Origin: Bacillus sp. KH172YL63
GTDB taxonomy: Bacteria; Bacillota; Bacilli; Bacillales; Bacillaceae_B
NCBI RefSeq assembly: GCF_011398925.1
Contig: NZ_AP022842.1
Coordinates: 1,724,001-1,788,000 of the forward strand
Direction of reading: 5' to 3'
DNA: 64,000 nucleotides
Part shown: in pieces, positions 37,944 through 47,011 of the stretch
How the letters are laid out: each line of letters begins with the position of its first letter
How positions within the stretch are numbered: position 1 is the stretch's first letter
The notes under the pieces: generated by a model
What the model was told of the DNA's origin: nothing
Databases searched by the model: none
Seen by the model: only the letters and a program-made list of their open reading frames with translations
Translations under genes and position numbers: made by a program

Positions 37944-39005
37944 ATGATATCAAAAGGGCATCAAAAGGAATATTATCAAGCGCTCGTTGACAAGAAGACA
38001 GAGTATGAAGGAGTATTTTATGTAGGGGTCAAGACGACAGGTGTATTTTGCAGGCCCACTTGTCCGGCCAGGAAACCAAAATTTGAGAACTGCGAATTTT
38101 TCGAGTCTGCAAAAGATGCATTGCTTGCATCATTTCGCCCCTGTAAAAGGTGTAAGCCTTTATCCCATCCGAACAGCGTCACAGACGTTGTAAAAAGACT
38201 GGTGGAAGCGGTAGAGGCAAATCCTGAAAAGCGGTGGAGAGATGCGGATTTTCAAGCACTGTCGATTGATGCGTCTACAGCCCGCCGGCAGTTCAAGAAA
38301 AGATTCGGGATGACGTTCGTTGAATATGCACGGTCAAGAAGGATGGGGGTCGCCATGAAACAGATCAGGTCCGGCGGTTTAGTGCTTGATGCCCAGCTTT
38401 CGAGCGGATATGAGTCAGGGAGCGGCTTCAGGGACGCATTTTCTAAAATCATGGGTGCTCCCCCGGGACTGTCCCAAAGTTATCAAGTACTGAAAGCTGC
38501 GTGGATCGATACGAAATTGGGTCCGATGATCGCTATCTCAGATGAGAAGACCCTTTTCCTGTTGGAGTTTGTAGACAGACGTGGCCTGGAGCTTGAGGTG
38601 GTCAGGTTAAGAGAGAAAACGAAATCAGCCATCATACCGGGGATGACGGAACCGCTGCATATGATTGAAAAGGAACTGAACGCCTATTTCAACGGAGAGT
38701 CTGCGGTGTTTCAAACCCCGATTTCTACCATTGGTTCCCCTTTTCAAACATCTGTGTGGGAAGAACTTCAGAAAATCCCGTCCGGGGAAACCCGCTCCTA
38801 CACCGACATCGCTGAAAAAATCGGCAATCCGGCAGCAGTCAGGGCCGTCGCCAGGGCGAACGGCTCAAACCAGCTCGCCATCATCGTCCCTTGTCACCGG
38901 GTGATCAGGTCAAATGGTGATTTAGCAGGCTACGCCGGGGGATTGGCCAGGAAAAAGTGGCTGATTGATCACGAAAGAAAAATGAAGCCCGGTAGTCTAA
39001 CATAA
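37944..39005 (+). CDS. ada: Bifunctional Ada: methylphosphotriester sensor/regulator and O6-methylguanine-DNA methyltransferase
   Basis: 353 residues with three parts. The Ada zinc domain carries C36, C40, C67 and C70, of which C36 would accept the methyl from phosphotriesters. An AraC-type helix-turn-helix spans about 90-170. The C-terminal methyltransferase has the active site P-C317-H-R-V. B. subtilis splits these jobs between AdaA and AdaB; here they are one polypeptide as in E. coli Ada. GCGGAGGG lies about 7 bases before ATG 37944; an in-frame TTG two codons earlier abuts that site. The ASCH gene follows by 21 bases. Confidence 0.95.
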   Translation: MISKGHQKEYYQALVDKKTEYEGVFYVGVKTTGVFCRPTCPARKPKFENCEFFESAKDALLASFRPCKRCKPLSHPNSVTDVVKRLVEAVEANPEKRWRDADFQALSIDASTARRQFKKRFGMTFVEYARSRRMGVAMKQIRSGGLVLDAQLSSGYESGSGFRDAFSKIMGAPPGLSQSYQVLKAAWIDTKLGPMIAISDEKTLFLLEFVDRRGLELEVVRLREKTKSAIIPGMTEPLHMIEKELNAYFNGESAVFQTPISTIGSPFQTSVWEELQKIPSGETRSYTDIAEKIGNPAAVRAVARANGSNQLAIIVPCHRVIRSNGDLAGYAGGLARKKWLIDHERKMKPGSLT

Positions 39006-39026
39006 GCTTGAAGGAGGCTACATAGC

Positions 39027-39470
39027 GTGCATGAAATGTGGAAAGATTTCCTGACCAAACAGCAGCTGTCCCTTGAGACGCCGTATGAATCCTGGCATTT
39101 CTGCATTGAAAAGCAGGATGCGGATGAACTAGCGTCCCTTGTGCAAAAAGGGAAAAAAACTGCAACCTCCTCATTACACATCTTGTATGATGCAGAAAAT
39201 GAACCGCTCCCTGAGGTTGGTGAATATCACATCATCACCGACTATGACGGTGATCCAAAAGCTATCATCCAGACTGAAAAAGTAACCATCGTACCTTTTA
39301 GGGATGTGGGAGAGGATTTTGCCCGGAAAGAAGGAGAGGGCGACCTGTCGCTGTCGTATTGGAGGAAAATTCATATAGACTTTTTTATGAAGGAATTAAC
39401 AGCGATCAACAGGTCCTTCACAGAAGATATGTTGGTTGTATGTGAAGAATTTAAAGTCGTGCACACTTGA
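39027..39470 (+). CDS. ASCH domain protein
   Basis: 147 residues, GTG start with AAGGAGG 9 bases upstream. The ASCH (PUA-like) fold is recognisable from ADELASLVQKGKKTATSSL, VGEYHIITDYDGDPKAIIQTEKV and the late EGEGDLSLSYWRKIHIDFF. Some ASCH proteins are ribonucleases, others amidohydrolases of modified nucleosides; function here is open. Close linkage to ada suggests co-transcription. Confidence 0.88.
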   Translation: MHEMWKDFLTKQQLSLETPYESWHFCIEKQDADELASLVQKGKKTATSSLHILYDAENEPLPEVGEYHIITDYDGDPKAIIQTEKVTIVPFRDVGEDFARKEGEGDLSLSYWRKIHIDFFMKELTAINRSFTEDMLVVCEEFKVVHT

Positions 39471-39472
39471 AT

Positions 39473-39514
39473 GTGAGCCCCATTGATGAGGAGGCTCACG
39501 CAGCTGTTTTTGCC
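39473..39514 (+). terminator. Weak hairpin after the ASCH gene
   Basis: GTGAGCC pairs with GGCTCAC around CCATTGATGAGGA. The T-tract is displaced (CTGTTTTTG), so termination is possible but not certain. Confidence 0.4.
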
Positions 39515-39542
39515 CCGTACAGGAGTTCACCTGGCCGCATAC

Positions 39543-40319
39543 TTAAGATAGTTCCTTCAAAATAGACTTGACCGTATGGGACGGCGAGTTTTCGAACAGT
39601 GAGATATATTGAAAAAGTTTATTTTTGGGCAGCAGATGTTTTCGGATTTCTTTGGCCGATTTCCCCTCTGTGTAAGCGGCGGTGACGGCATCCTGAAGCT
39701 CTTGAAGGTAGTCCCGTTTCTTCTCCAGAAGCCTTCGCCCATGTTTTAAATATCCCTGATGGGAACAATATACTTCTTCAAAAGAATACGACAGCGTTTT
39801 GTTGATGGACCGTATGAGTTCCGGTACAGATTCAAAGGAGAAATTTGAGGTAGGGGAATGAAACAGGTACAGGTCCCCTGAGAAGCAAATCCCTCTTTCT
39901 TCATCAATCAAAACGATGTGGTCGTCTGCATGTCCAGGTGTATGAACAATACGAAACGAGTGATGCTTGGTTTCGAAAACGGTACCTTGAAGGGATTGTG
40001 GCTTGAAAGCAGGGCGGTTATGCCAGAACATCGCCCGGTAAAACGGGAGTCTTGTTCTTTGTACGCATTTTTCCACCCCTGACGGATGAATCCACTGGGG
40101 AATACCGTAGAAACGTTCTATCCAGGCGCTGTTGCCTGTATGGTCCTCATGATGGTGTGTATGGATGACTTGTTTCACATCAAGCTCTTTGAAGATTGTT
40201 CGTACTTCCTTTTTCATACTGAACGGTCCTGTATCCACAAGAACATCGTCGACTTGAAAGATATAGACCGGCATTTTCTGTCCAAGGGTTTGGACGTTTA
40301 ATTTAAATGGTTGTATCAC
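39543..40319 (-). CDS. MBL-fold metallo-hydrolase
   Basis: 258 residues of the metallo-beta-lactamase superfamily: H-x-H-x-D-H in IHTHHHEDHTGN, a further histidine in HTPGHADDHIVLI and the metal-bridging aspartate in CFSGDLYLF. A C-terminal helical extension (about 190-258) resembles the substrate cap of glyoxalase II-like or LACTB2-like nucleases. GTG start with AAGGAG 9 bases upstream. Substrate unknown. A gene-free 400 bases follow upstream, holding MITE copy C. Confidence 0.9.
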   Translation of the reverse strand: MIQPFKLNVQTLGQKMPVYIFQVDDVLVDTGPFSMKKEVRTIFKELDVKQVIHTHHHEDHTGNSAWIERFYGIPQWIHPSGVEKCVQRTRLPFYRAMFWHNRPAFKPQSLQGTVFETKHHSFRIVHTPGHADDHIVLIDEERGICFSGDLYLFHSPTSNFSFESVPELIRSINKTLSYSFEEVYCSHQGYLKHGRRLLEKKRDYLQELQDAVTAAYTEGKSAKEIRKHLLPKNKLFQYISLFENSPSHTVKSILKELS

Positions 40320-40415
40320 ATCAGTTACTCCTTATGAAATAGTGTTATAGTACATAATTCGGATGAAATCCCTGGATTCCTGCATGAAGTCATATTTTTT
40401 TGCTCTCTTTTAAAA

Positions 40416-40615
40416 GGCTCTCTTCGCATTTTGCTATTTTTATACGTTATGTGAACATCTTCGGTAATTTGAGGCTATGGAATGAATAATTTCCAAGCAA
40501 TGAATCAAGGGCAATGTACTTAAATTACGTTGATCACTACTATTCAGAAGATGATTAAAGCGGAAATCAACCGCATCTCGCTTCTCTAAAAGCCACAATG
40601 TTTACGAAAACATCC
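40416..40615 (+). repeat. MITE-like element, copy C (core deleted, 200 bp)
   Basis: The left half of the family sequence is kept from GGCTCTCTTCG through TCACTACTATTCAGAAGATGA, and then the sequence jumps to AGCGGAAATCAACCGCATCT and the right end (CGAAAACATCC). The nested palindromic core is thus missing. No convincing target duplication is left. It ends 105 bases before the zinc-finger gene. Confidence 0.7.
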
Positions 40616-40720
40616 GAAATGAGAGGAGGCGGCCCTGAGCATGGCTGGACAGGTTCTATTCCTGGAGGACAGAAAGTGGTAAACAGGAGGGAGACAGAAG
40701 ATTTTTTAGGGGGATTTTGT

Positions 40721-41017
40721 GTGCAGTCATGTGATCGTTGCCATCATTCATTTCAATGGAAAGAAATATTATTCTCGATTTGGGGATCGTATAAACCGAT
40801 AGAGTGTAAACAGTGTGGGAAAAAGCATACAATCAGTTTCACATCGAAATTTTTCGTTTCGTTCCTTATCATTGTACCGGCCGTTCTATTTGGATTAGTG
40901 TTGGCCCCGGAGAAAGGCCTCTCAAAACCTGTGACATTTGCCATCATTGTTTCTATGGCATTTCTCATTTCACTGGCTTTACCATTCTTTGTGAAGTATG
41001 AGAATAAGAGCGGCTGA
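40721..41017 (+). CDS. TIGR04104-type zinc-finger membrane protein
   Basis: 98 residues, GTG start preceded by TAGGGGGA. An N-terminal CxxC (C4, C7) and a second CxxC about 21 residues later (ECKQCGKK) match the cxxc_20_cxxc family. Two membrane helices follow (about 43-65 and 70-92). It would sit in the membrane with a zinc ribbon in the cytosol. Function unknown. A longer in-frame reading begins within the MITE and is not credible. Confidence 0.75.
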   Translation: MQSCDRCHHSFQWKEILFSIWGSYKPIECKQCGKKHTISFTSKFFVSFLIIVPAVLFGLVLAPEKGLSKPVTFAIIVSMAFLISLALPFFVKYENKSG

Positions 41018-41096
41018 TCAAGCATGACAGCTATACCATAAATGTGGCTGGTACAGCGTGCGTAAACAAGCTGTTTCAGTTCTCGACTTTCACCAT

Positions 41097-41158
41097 TCTA
41101 AAAAAATCCGAACGCCTTCGATTTTCATCAAGAATCTCGAAGCACGTTCGGATTTTCA
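41097..41158. terminator. Bidirectional terminator, ATCCGAACG stem
   Basis: AAAATCCGAACG pairs with CGTTCGGATTTT, with an inner stem CTTCGA/TCGAAG, between the convergent zinc-finger gene and glpQ. Confidence 0.9.
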
Positions 41159-41195
41159 TTTGCTAATTGTTTTCCCGAAAGAGCAGTATGAATTT

Positions 41196-42089
41196 TCAAT
41201 GTCCCTTCTTATACTGGTCAAGCACTTCGTCCAACCGATCTGGGTAATTCGTGAACATCCCTGTCACGCCCCAATCCAACAATCTTTTCATGTCTTCTTT
41301 CTCAAGCACCGTATAGGGATGGATCAGCAATCCGTGTTCCCGCACTTTTTTCACATATTCCTCATCAATTTTCTTATAGCTCATGCCAAGGCCCACAGCA
41401 TAGGTTTCATAATGGTCCAGTTCTTCATCTGTAATGGAAGCTTCGGTTTTGTAATCGATAAGCTGGACAAGGGGAATATGCCCGTTTAAATCATGTATCT
41501 TTTGCAGGCTTGCTTCACTGAAAGATTGAATGATCACCCTTTTGGTTGTTTTATTCTGTCCCGTCAGTTTATATTCCTCCAAAATCTTCAGTAACTTCTC
41601 TTCCATTCCTGGATAGACGTCAGGTGATTTGGTTTCGATATAGTAGTGTTTGTTTTTTCCAAAATGCTCTATGATTTCTTCAAGCGTCTGAACCTTTAAA
41701 TCCTTATAGGCAGGATCCGCTTTTTCCGGATATGCTTCATTAAACCATGAACCTGCATCCAAACTCTTTATTTCTTTCAATGTATGGTCCTTTGCCAGTC
41801 CTGTTCCATCCGTCGTCCTGTCCAAGGTCTCGTCATGCATGGCCACCAACTCGCCGTCTTTAGTCATTTGAAGGTCAATTTCTATGTAGTCTCCACCCAT
41901 GTCTTCACCAAGCTGATAAGAAGGGAGTGTATGTTCCGGAGCGTAAGCAGAAGCCCCCCGGTGTGAAATATTCAGGATGTTGGCCTTCTTGTGCGAAAAA
42001 TGGGATTGTGCCAATGCGGGCTGGGCAACTGAAGCACCGAGACCGATGATGGCTGCTGACAGACAAAGCTTTTTGATGTGCTTATTCAT
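41196..42089 (-). CDS. glpQ: Secreted glycerophosphodiester phosphodiesterase
   Basis: 297 residues. A signal peptide ends at A-L-A (about residue 27). The catalytic motifs of the GDPD barrel are present: ISHRGASAYAPEHT, EIDLQMTKDGELVAMHD with TLDRTTDGTG, and IETKSPDVYPG. It releases glycerol 3-phosphate from deacylated phospholipids, and in Bacillus GlpQ also acts on teichoic acid. AAGGAGG precedes the ATG. Single gene; a PhoP- or glycerol-type control is plausible but no site was found. Confidence 0.95.
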   Translation of the reverse strand: MNKHIKKLCLSAAIIGLGASVAQPALAQSHFSHKKANILNISHRGASAYAPEHTLPSYQLGEDMGGDYIEIDLQMTKDGELVAMHDETLDRTTDGTGLAKDHTLKEIKSLDAGSWFNEAYPEKADPAYKDLKVQTLEEIIEHFGKNKHYYIETKSPDVYPGMEEKLLKILEEYKLTGQNKTTKRVIIQSFSEASLQKIHDLNGHIPLVQLIDYKTEASITDEELDHYETYAVGLGMSYKKIDEEYVKKVREHGLLIHPYTVLEKEDMKRLLDWGVTGMFTNYPDRLDEVLDQYKKGH

Positions 42090-42304
42090 GATTTTATCCT
42101 CCTTGATTTGAATTCATTTCAAGGATAAGGAATGAATATTGAATGAAATCCGAGTTTTAGCAAACACAATGTAAACATTGGATTAAGAGAAGGTGACAGA
42201 TCATACCTTTGGCACAGGTCAAAAATCAGGGAAAGATAAACGAAAATAGGGGATATTTTACAGGATTAGGAAAATAATAAAGAAAAATGAAAAGGAGCCG
42301 GAAG

Positions 42305-43306
42305 ATGGAGAAAAAAGACATACGATTGACGACGGCAGAAATCTCCGCCATGTGGACAACTTATATTAAGAGCTCGGCATTGAATTGCTTTTTTGCTCAT
42401 TTCCTTACATTTCTAAAAGATGAAGAAATTAAGAAGCTTACGCAAGAAAGTCTGGACGCAAACATAGAAGTCATGAAGAAGATTGAGAACCTGTTCCATT
42501 CTGAAGGTTTTCCGGTTCCACATGGATTTACAGAGAAAGATGTGGATTTGTCTGCACCACCCTTATACTCTGATTTGTTCGCACTGAGCTTTGTATACCG
42601 GGGGGGACAGGTGACGAGCGATCATTACACCACATTGGTTGGAATGGTTGCACGGACCGATATTTATGATCTCTTTGAGAACGCATTGAAAATCAACTTG
42701 GCTATTTATAAGAAATCCTTGGGGTTGATGCTCGAGAAAGGCATTTATGATCGCCCGCCTAAAATGAATTATCCCGATTCCATTCAATATACTTCCCACC
42801 AGCCTTCTCTGTTTGAGAACTGGTTTGGGGACAGAAGGCCATTGAATGCACTGGAACAGAGCGAGTTATTTTTCGTGATCGAACGAAACTGCATAGGCAT
42901 CATCCTGCTGAAGGGATTCATCCAGACTTCGAGAGACAAGGAAGTGAAAGAATATCTGAAAAAAGGGAAGAAGCTGAGTGAAAAGCAGATCACCACCTTC
43001 AACGAGGTGCTGGTGAAAGATGATTCTTTTCCCACTTATCCTGTTTCCATGGAAGTGACTGATTCGGTGATCCCGCCATTTTCAGAGAAGCTGATGCTGT
43101 TTTTCATCTCTTCCTCAAATTCTGTGGGTCTATCGACTTTATGCCATGCCATCACGATGTCTACCAGGAAGGACTTAGCCGTGCACTATTCCCTGTTTGT
43201 GACAGAAATCATGAGATATGGTGCATCAGGCCTTAAATTATTGGTTGAGCGGGGGTGGCTGGAACAACCCCCGCAGCAAAGGGATAAAGACAAACTGTAT
43301 GAATGA
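42305..43306 (+). CDS. DUF3231 family protein
   Basis: 333 residues made of two similar halves of about 165 residues, each beginning with L-T-x-A-E/L-x-x-x-W/F and continuing in a four-helix-bundle pattern (first: LTTAEISAMWTTYIKSSALNCFF; second: NALEQSELFFVIERNCIGIILLKGF). This is the DUF3231 duplication common in Bacillus, thought to be ferritin-like but without known function. I chose ATG 42305, with AAAAGGAGC upstream. Single gene with a terminator at 43363-43396. Confidence 0.87.
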   Translation: MEKKDIRLTTAEISAMWTTYIKSSALNCFFAHFLTFLKDEEIKKLTQESLDANIEVMKKIENLFHSEGFPVPHGFTEKDVDLSAPPLYSDLFALSFVYRGGQVTSDHYTTLVGMVARTDIYDLFENALKINLAIYKKSLGLMLEKGIYDRPPKMNYPDSIQYTSHQPSLFENWFGDRRPLNALEQSELFFVIERNCIGIILLKGFIQTSRDKEVKEYLKKGKKLSEKQITTFNEVLVKDDSFPTYPVSMEVTDSVIPPFSEKLMLFFISSSNSVGLSTLCHAITMSTRKDLAVHYSLFVTEIMRYGASGLKLLVERGWLEQPPQQRDKDKLYE

Positions 43307-43362
43307 ATAGATTCGCTTTCCTTCCGATGGAGGTCCCGTGAAAACACGAAAGCTGAGTACCA

Positions 43363-43396
43363 AGAAAAATCCATGTCTTTACAGGCATGGATTTTC
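43363..43396 (+). terminator. Rho-independent terminator
   Basis: AAAAATCCATG pairs with CATGGATTTT around TCTTTACAGG, after the DUF3231 gene. Confidence 0.85.
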
Positions 43397-43458
43397 TATT
43401 GGTTATGAAGGATTTTTAATGGATAATGGAGAGAAGACGATAGAAAGCGGGTGATGAA

Positions 43459-44319
43459 GTGACGATCACATACGAATATTATCAAAATGAAGAAGATATA
43501 AAGCGCCAATATGATTTTTGGAAGGAAGTTACACGGAATCTTCCTTATGCGTGGAAACCGACGAAGTCTCCGTTAATGTTCAGGGAACAGGCAGAGTTTG
43601 ATCCGAGAACAAGGTGTTTCGCATACGAGGATGGGAAGCTGGTCGGCTATATGAGTTTCACCGGCAGAGGGGATTTCGTTTCTTTAGGATATCCGTGGGT
43701 CTTACCCGGATATGAAATCATTCAGGATGAATTGTTTCATCACGTTCATGATTTTGCAGTAAGCAATGAATATGGGGGAAGATTCCTTGCTCAACGTTTT
43801 AGGCACCAATGGGAGGAACACATCCTCTATTTTGAACAAAAGGGGTTCGAAATCAGAAATGAATCTGATATCATCGGCTGCACTTTGACTGAAGAAAATA
43901 TTCCGGAAGAAACGTCACTTGAATGGCGACGTTCCACAGGTTTGCCGGTGGAGGAATGGAAAGGGATCGTAAGAGGAAATGAAGAAGCGTCAGAAGCCCA
44001 GATCAGTATGATGGAAGAATACTATGAATCGGTTGATTGGGACGGATCCCTGATTTTCTCCTGTGAAGGAAATACCGTTGGGGTAATGGCATTTACGATA
44101 CGGGATGATACAGCGTACAGTGAAGTATTGGCTTTTGGTATTTTACAAGAGTTCGAGGGTTTAAAGAGAAATATGATCCAAAGGCTGATGAAGGAAGTCG
44201 CTTTATCAGGTGGCAGAGTGATAGCCTTTCACGCATCAGATATTCCGGATGAGGATATGAAGAATGAGCTGGGACTTCAACTACTGACAAAAGATGTCAT
44301 GCTGGTAAAGGAAGTGTGA
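43459..44319 (+). CDS. GNAT-like acetyltransferase, two-domain
   Basis: 286 residues, GTG start. An N-terminal half with FAYEDGKLVGYMSFTGRGDFVSLGYPWV and a C-terminal half with ISMMEEYYESVDWDGSLIFSCEGNTVGVMAFTIRD...SEVLAFGILQEFEGLKRNMIQRLM both read as GNAT-like strands and the acetyl-CoA helix, though the R/Q-x-x-G-x-G/A loop is poorly kept. Function is unknown and the assignment rests on fold-like pattern only. Confidence 0.65.
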   Translation: MTITYEYYQNEEDIKRQYDFWKEVTRNLPYAWKPTKSPLMFREQAEFDPRTRCFAYEDGKLVGYMSFTGRGDFVSLGYPWVLPGYEIIQDELFHHVHDFAVSNEYGGRFLAQRFRHQWEEHILYFEQKGFEIRNESDIIGCTLTEENIPEETSLEWRRSTGLPVEEWKGIVRGNEEASEAQISMMEEYYESVDWDGSLIFSCEGNTVGVMAFTIRDDTAYSEVLAFGILQEFEGLKRNMIQRLMKEVALSGGRVIAFHASDIPDEDMKNELGLQLLTKDVMLVKEV

Positions 44320-44407
44320 CCTCCATCAAAGAACTGATTTCCTCCTTGAAAGTGAGCGTGCCTGGGGGATTTCTCACAAAATGTTCGGAAAATATTTAGG
44401 ATCACAT

Positions 44408-44437
44408 ATGACAAACCACCCGTATATAGGATAGAAT
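44408..44437 (+). promoter_or_regulatory. Possible sigma-A promoter upstream of the alpha/beta hydrolase
   Basis: ATGACA (44408-44413), 18-base spacer, TAGAAT (44432-44437). It would give a leader of about 150 bases before the ATG. Confidence 0.5.
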
Positions 44438-44470
44438 GGTAGGTACATAAAGGTAAGGCTTCAAGAGCTT

Positions 44471-44560
44471 AGAATGGGACATGCGTATCGAATGAAACCC
44501 TTTTTTACAGGAAGTAGTAAAAAGGTGCTCGGTCGCACGCCTGACCCATTCCATTCTTTT
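44471..44560 (+). promoter_or_regulatory. Structured leader (nested hairpins) of unknown type
   Basis: GAATGGG (44472-44478) can pair with CCCATTC (44545-44551), ATGCG with CGCAC inside it, and an inner arm of about ten pairs forms between TTTTTTAC and GTAAAAA. A TTTT follows the outer arm. It matches no riboswitch class I know; it could be an attenuator or only a terminator-like fold. Confidence 0.4.
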
Positions 44561-44592
44561 GGTAGGTTGTGCTGTTTTTAAGGAGAGAATGG

Positions 44593-45390
44593 ATGCTAGA
44601 ATACAATGTTCAACAGGGAGTCGGCAAAGAATATGTAGTGTTCCTCCATGGAATCGGAGGGAACTCGAAGATTTTCTGCAAACAACTGGAAACGTTCAAA
44701 GAGTTCTATAATATTGTGACAATCCACTTACCGGGCCACGGCAGGTCTCCGGGGATCGAATCCTATCAGGAGCCGTTCACGATCGATTTGATTGTACGTG
44801 AAGTGGTCGCCGTTCTTGATGAGATCGGGATGGAAAAGGCTCACTTTGTCGGGATATCGCTGGGATCGGTGGTCATTCATGAATTGATGCAGAAAGTTCC
44901 CCACCGTGTAAAATCGGCTGTCATGGGAGGCTGCATCACCCGGTTCACGTTATTTTCAAACACACTTCTGAAAATCGGTCACGCAGTAAAGAATATTGTA
45001 CCGTTCATGTGGTTATATAAATTATTCGCATATGTCATGATGCCGAAGAGTAATCATAGAATCTCAAGGAAGCTGTTCATCCGGGAAGCCAAAAAGATGA
45101 GGCGGAAAGATTTCCTCGGATGGTATCGACTCACTCCGTATGTGAAATCAACATACGCAGACGTTCAGGAACGGGCTGCACATGTTCCTAAGCTTTATAT
45201 TTCCGGGAAAGAGGATCATCTGTTTGTCCGTTCACTCACCGAGGATACAAAGGGAGACAGCGCGGCAACGAGAGTGTTTCTTGATGGCTGCGGACATGTA
45301 TGCAATGTGGAGAAGCCTGTTGAATTCAACAAGCTGGCACTTGAGTTTTTATACAAGCATCAGGATGTATCACTGCGACAGGTTCAGTAG
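44593..45390 (+). CDS. Alpha/beta hydrolase
   Basis: 265 residues. The N-terminal VVFLHGIGGNSKIF is the oxyanion HG motif, HLPGHGRS follows strand four, the nucleophile elbow is G-I-S-L-G-S, the acid lies in ISGKEDHLF and the histidine in DGCGHVCNVEKP, all in the usual order. The cap domain spans about 130-195. Cytosolic; substrate unknown. ATG 44593 has TAAGGAGAG upstream. A terminator follows at 45394-45435. Confidence 0.9.
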   Translation: MLEYNVQQGVGKEYVVFLHGIGGNSKIFCKQLETFKEFYNIVTIHLPGHGRSPGIESYQEPFTIDLIVREVVAVLDEIGMEKAHFVGISLGSVVIHELMQKVPHRVKSAVMGGCITRFTLFSNTLLKIGHAVKNIVPFMWLYKLFAYVMMPKSNHRISRKLFIREAKKMRRKDFLGWYRLTPYVKSTYADVQERAAHVPKLYISGKEDHLFVRSLTEDTKGDSAATRVFLDGCGHVCNVEKPVEFNKLALEFLYKHQDVSLRQVQ

Positions 45391-45393
45391 CGT

Positions 45394-45435
45394 GAAACCT
45401 CCCAGGCCGGATTCGGTTTGGGAGGTTTTTCTTTT
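45394..45435 (+). terminator. Rho-independent terminator
   Basis: AAACCTCCCA pairs with TGGGAGGTTTTT around a 14-base loop after the hydrolase gene. Confidence 0.88.
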
Positions 45436-45524
45436 TCAGGATTTTGGAGGTCCGTCCCTAATTAAAGGGATAGGCGCCTTGTTGGGAGAATATTGTATAA
45501 ATAAGGTAACAAGGAGGGAGCCTT

Positions 45525-46241
45525 TTGCTTGGAGGGTTATTCGGTTTTGAAGTTGAGGGGTATGCTTTTAAGTTATTTTCGGTGTCGCACGTTGCTGCAT
45601 TGATCATCTCTGCTGGCTTGATGGTCGGTTTATATGTATACAGGTCGAGTATAAAGGGGAGTAGGAAAAGTGGAGTGAAATGGACGCTGATTACGCTTCT
45701 CTTTATGAGTGAAGCGTTCTTTCACATGTGGTACTTCGTCAACGGCCGATGGGATGTAACCATCAACTTGCCACTGCAGCTATGCTCAATCTCATTGTAT
45801 CTTTGTATGATCATGCTTTATACAAAAAGCTACCGAATCTTTGAAGTGGCATTTTTGGTCAGTATGTCAGGGGCGTTGATCGCGATTATCACACCTGAAT
45901 TATTTTTTGGGCTCCCTCATTTACGTTATTTTCATTTTTTCATCGCTCATGGCGGGATCGTTCTGTCGTGTCTGTATATGGTATGGGTAGAACGGTATAG
46001 ATTGACATTCTCTTCCGTCTTCAGGGCATTTGCTGTGCTGAATGGAATCGCACTGCTTGTATATGCGGTGAACAGGTACGTTGATGCGAATTACATGTTC
46101 CTCCTTCACAAACCCCATCACACAAGTCTGATTGATTTCCTCGGACCTTATCCATGGTATCTTCTGTCTCTCGAAGCAGTCAGCCTGATGCTGTTTTTCC
46201 TTCTGTATATGCCGTTCCATTACGTACAGAAGAGGGGATAA
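45525..46241 (+). CDS. TIGR02206/YwaF-like membrane protein
   Basis: 238 residues with about seven membrane helices, TTG start with AAGGAGGGAG upstream. LPLQLCSISLYLCMIML, the F-F-x-H-G-G-I-V region and GPYPWYLLSLEAVSLMLFFLLYMPF are characteristic of the YwaF family of Bacillus integral membrane proteins. Function unknown. It is followed after 47 bases by the plsY-like gene on the same strand. Confidence 0.82.
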   Translation: MLGGLFGFEVEGYAFKLFSVSHVAALIISAGLMVGLYVYRSSIKGSRKSGVKWTLITLLFMSEAFFHMWYFVNGRWDVTINLPLQLCSISLYLCMIMLYTKSYRIFEVAFLVSMSGALIAIITPELFFGLPHLRYFHFFIAHGGIVLSCLYMVWVERYRLTFSSVFRAFAVLNGIALLVYAVNRYVDANYMFLLHKPHHTSLIDFLGPYPWYLLSLEAVSLMLFFLLYMPFHYVQKRG

Positions 46242-46288
46242 ATGAAAAGTTCTGATCATCCCATCACTTAAGAAAGCCGGGTGTCTCT

Positions 46289-46855
46289 ATGTTGATATTG
46301 ACGGTACTCATTTTATATTCCTATATTCTGGGCAGCGTGACGGGAGCTTATTTTGTTGTTAGGATGCTCACTGGAGAAGATGTCCGGAAGCTCGGCAGCG
46401 GCAATGTCGGGGCGACAAATGCCGGCAGGATCGCAGGTAAGAAAGGTTTTTTGCTTACTCTATTGATTGATGCCCTTAAAGTGTACTTCGCTTTGTCATT
46501 GACTGCCCATTTGGCAAATGGGGAAATGTATGTCGTGTTAAGCGCCATATTCGTTATGATCGGACATGGATTTCCGGTGGTACTCGGATTTCACGGCGGT
46601 AAGGGGGTCGTGGTATATTTGACAACTGCCTTGATTTTTTGCCCATGGAGCATCGTCATCTTTTCCCTTGTCATGGGGAGCCTCTATTTAATCATAAGGA
46701 GGTATAAGTTCTCAGGATTTGTTTCCATGGCTTCTATCCCTTTGACAGCTTATATGATGGATGGGTCACTTATCATGTTCTCAGGATTAGCGGCTCTATT
46801 CTTCATCATGCTGCTTTTGCATAAACGTTCCATACTTCAACCGCTGAGTCCATAG
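46289..46855 (+). CDS. plsY: PlsY-like glycerol-3-phosphate acyltransferase
   Basis: 188 residues, five membrane helices. Three PlsY loops are present: LGSGNVGATNAGR, the GHGFPVVLGFHGGKGV loop that binds the acyl phosphate, and a shorter third one. PlsY acylates glycerol 3-phosphate, the first step of membrane lipid synthesis. Bacilli normally have plsY near parE/parC; no such neighbour is here, so this may be a second copy. The ribosome site is weak (GCCGGGTG). It ends at the hairpin 46906-46962. Confidence 0.85.
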   Translation: MLILTVLILYSYILGSVTGAYFVVRMLTGEDVRKLGSGNVGATNAGRIAGKKGFLLTLLIDALKVYFALSLTAHLANGEMYVVLSAIFVMIGHGFPVVLGFHGGKGVVVYLTTALIFCPWSIVIFSLVMGSLYLIIRRYKFSGFVSMASIPLTAYMMDGSLIMFSGLAALFFIMLLLHKRSILQPLSP

Positions 46856-46905
46856 GAAATGAAACTGGGAAGCATGGCTGTCAAGTAAGGTCTTTCAATA
46901 AAAAA

Positions 46906-46962
46906 TAAAAATCCGATCGATTTCGGATCCATCTGTGGATTTCGAAAACGATCGGATTATTA
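46906..46962 (+). terminator. Terminator, ATCCGATCG stem
   Basis: AAAATCCGATCG pairs with CGATCGGATTATT; an inner GGATCC/GGAT fold lies in the loop. It sits between the convergent genes ending at 46855 and 47012. Confidence 0.8.
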
Positions 46963-47011
46963 TATAGATAAACCATAATTACATTATGTAAACTTCGCTA
47001 AATTTTATTCC

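Noticed and set aside
40598..40720. N-terminal extension of the zinc-finger protein into the MITE
   Set aside because: The extension is encoded by repeat DNA, lacks the family's N-terminal MQSC pattern, and a good ribosome site precedes GTG 40721.
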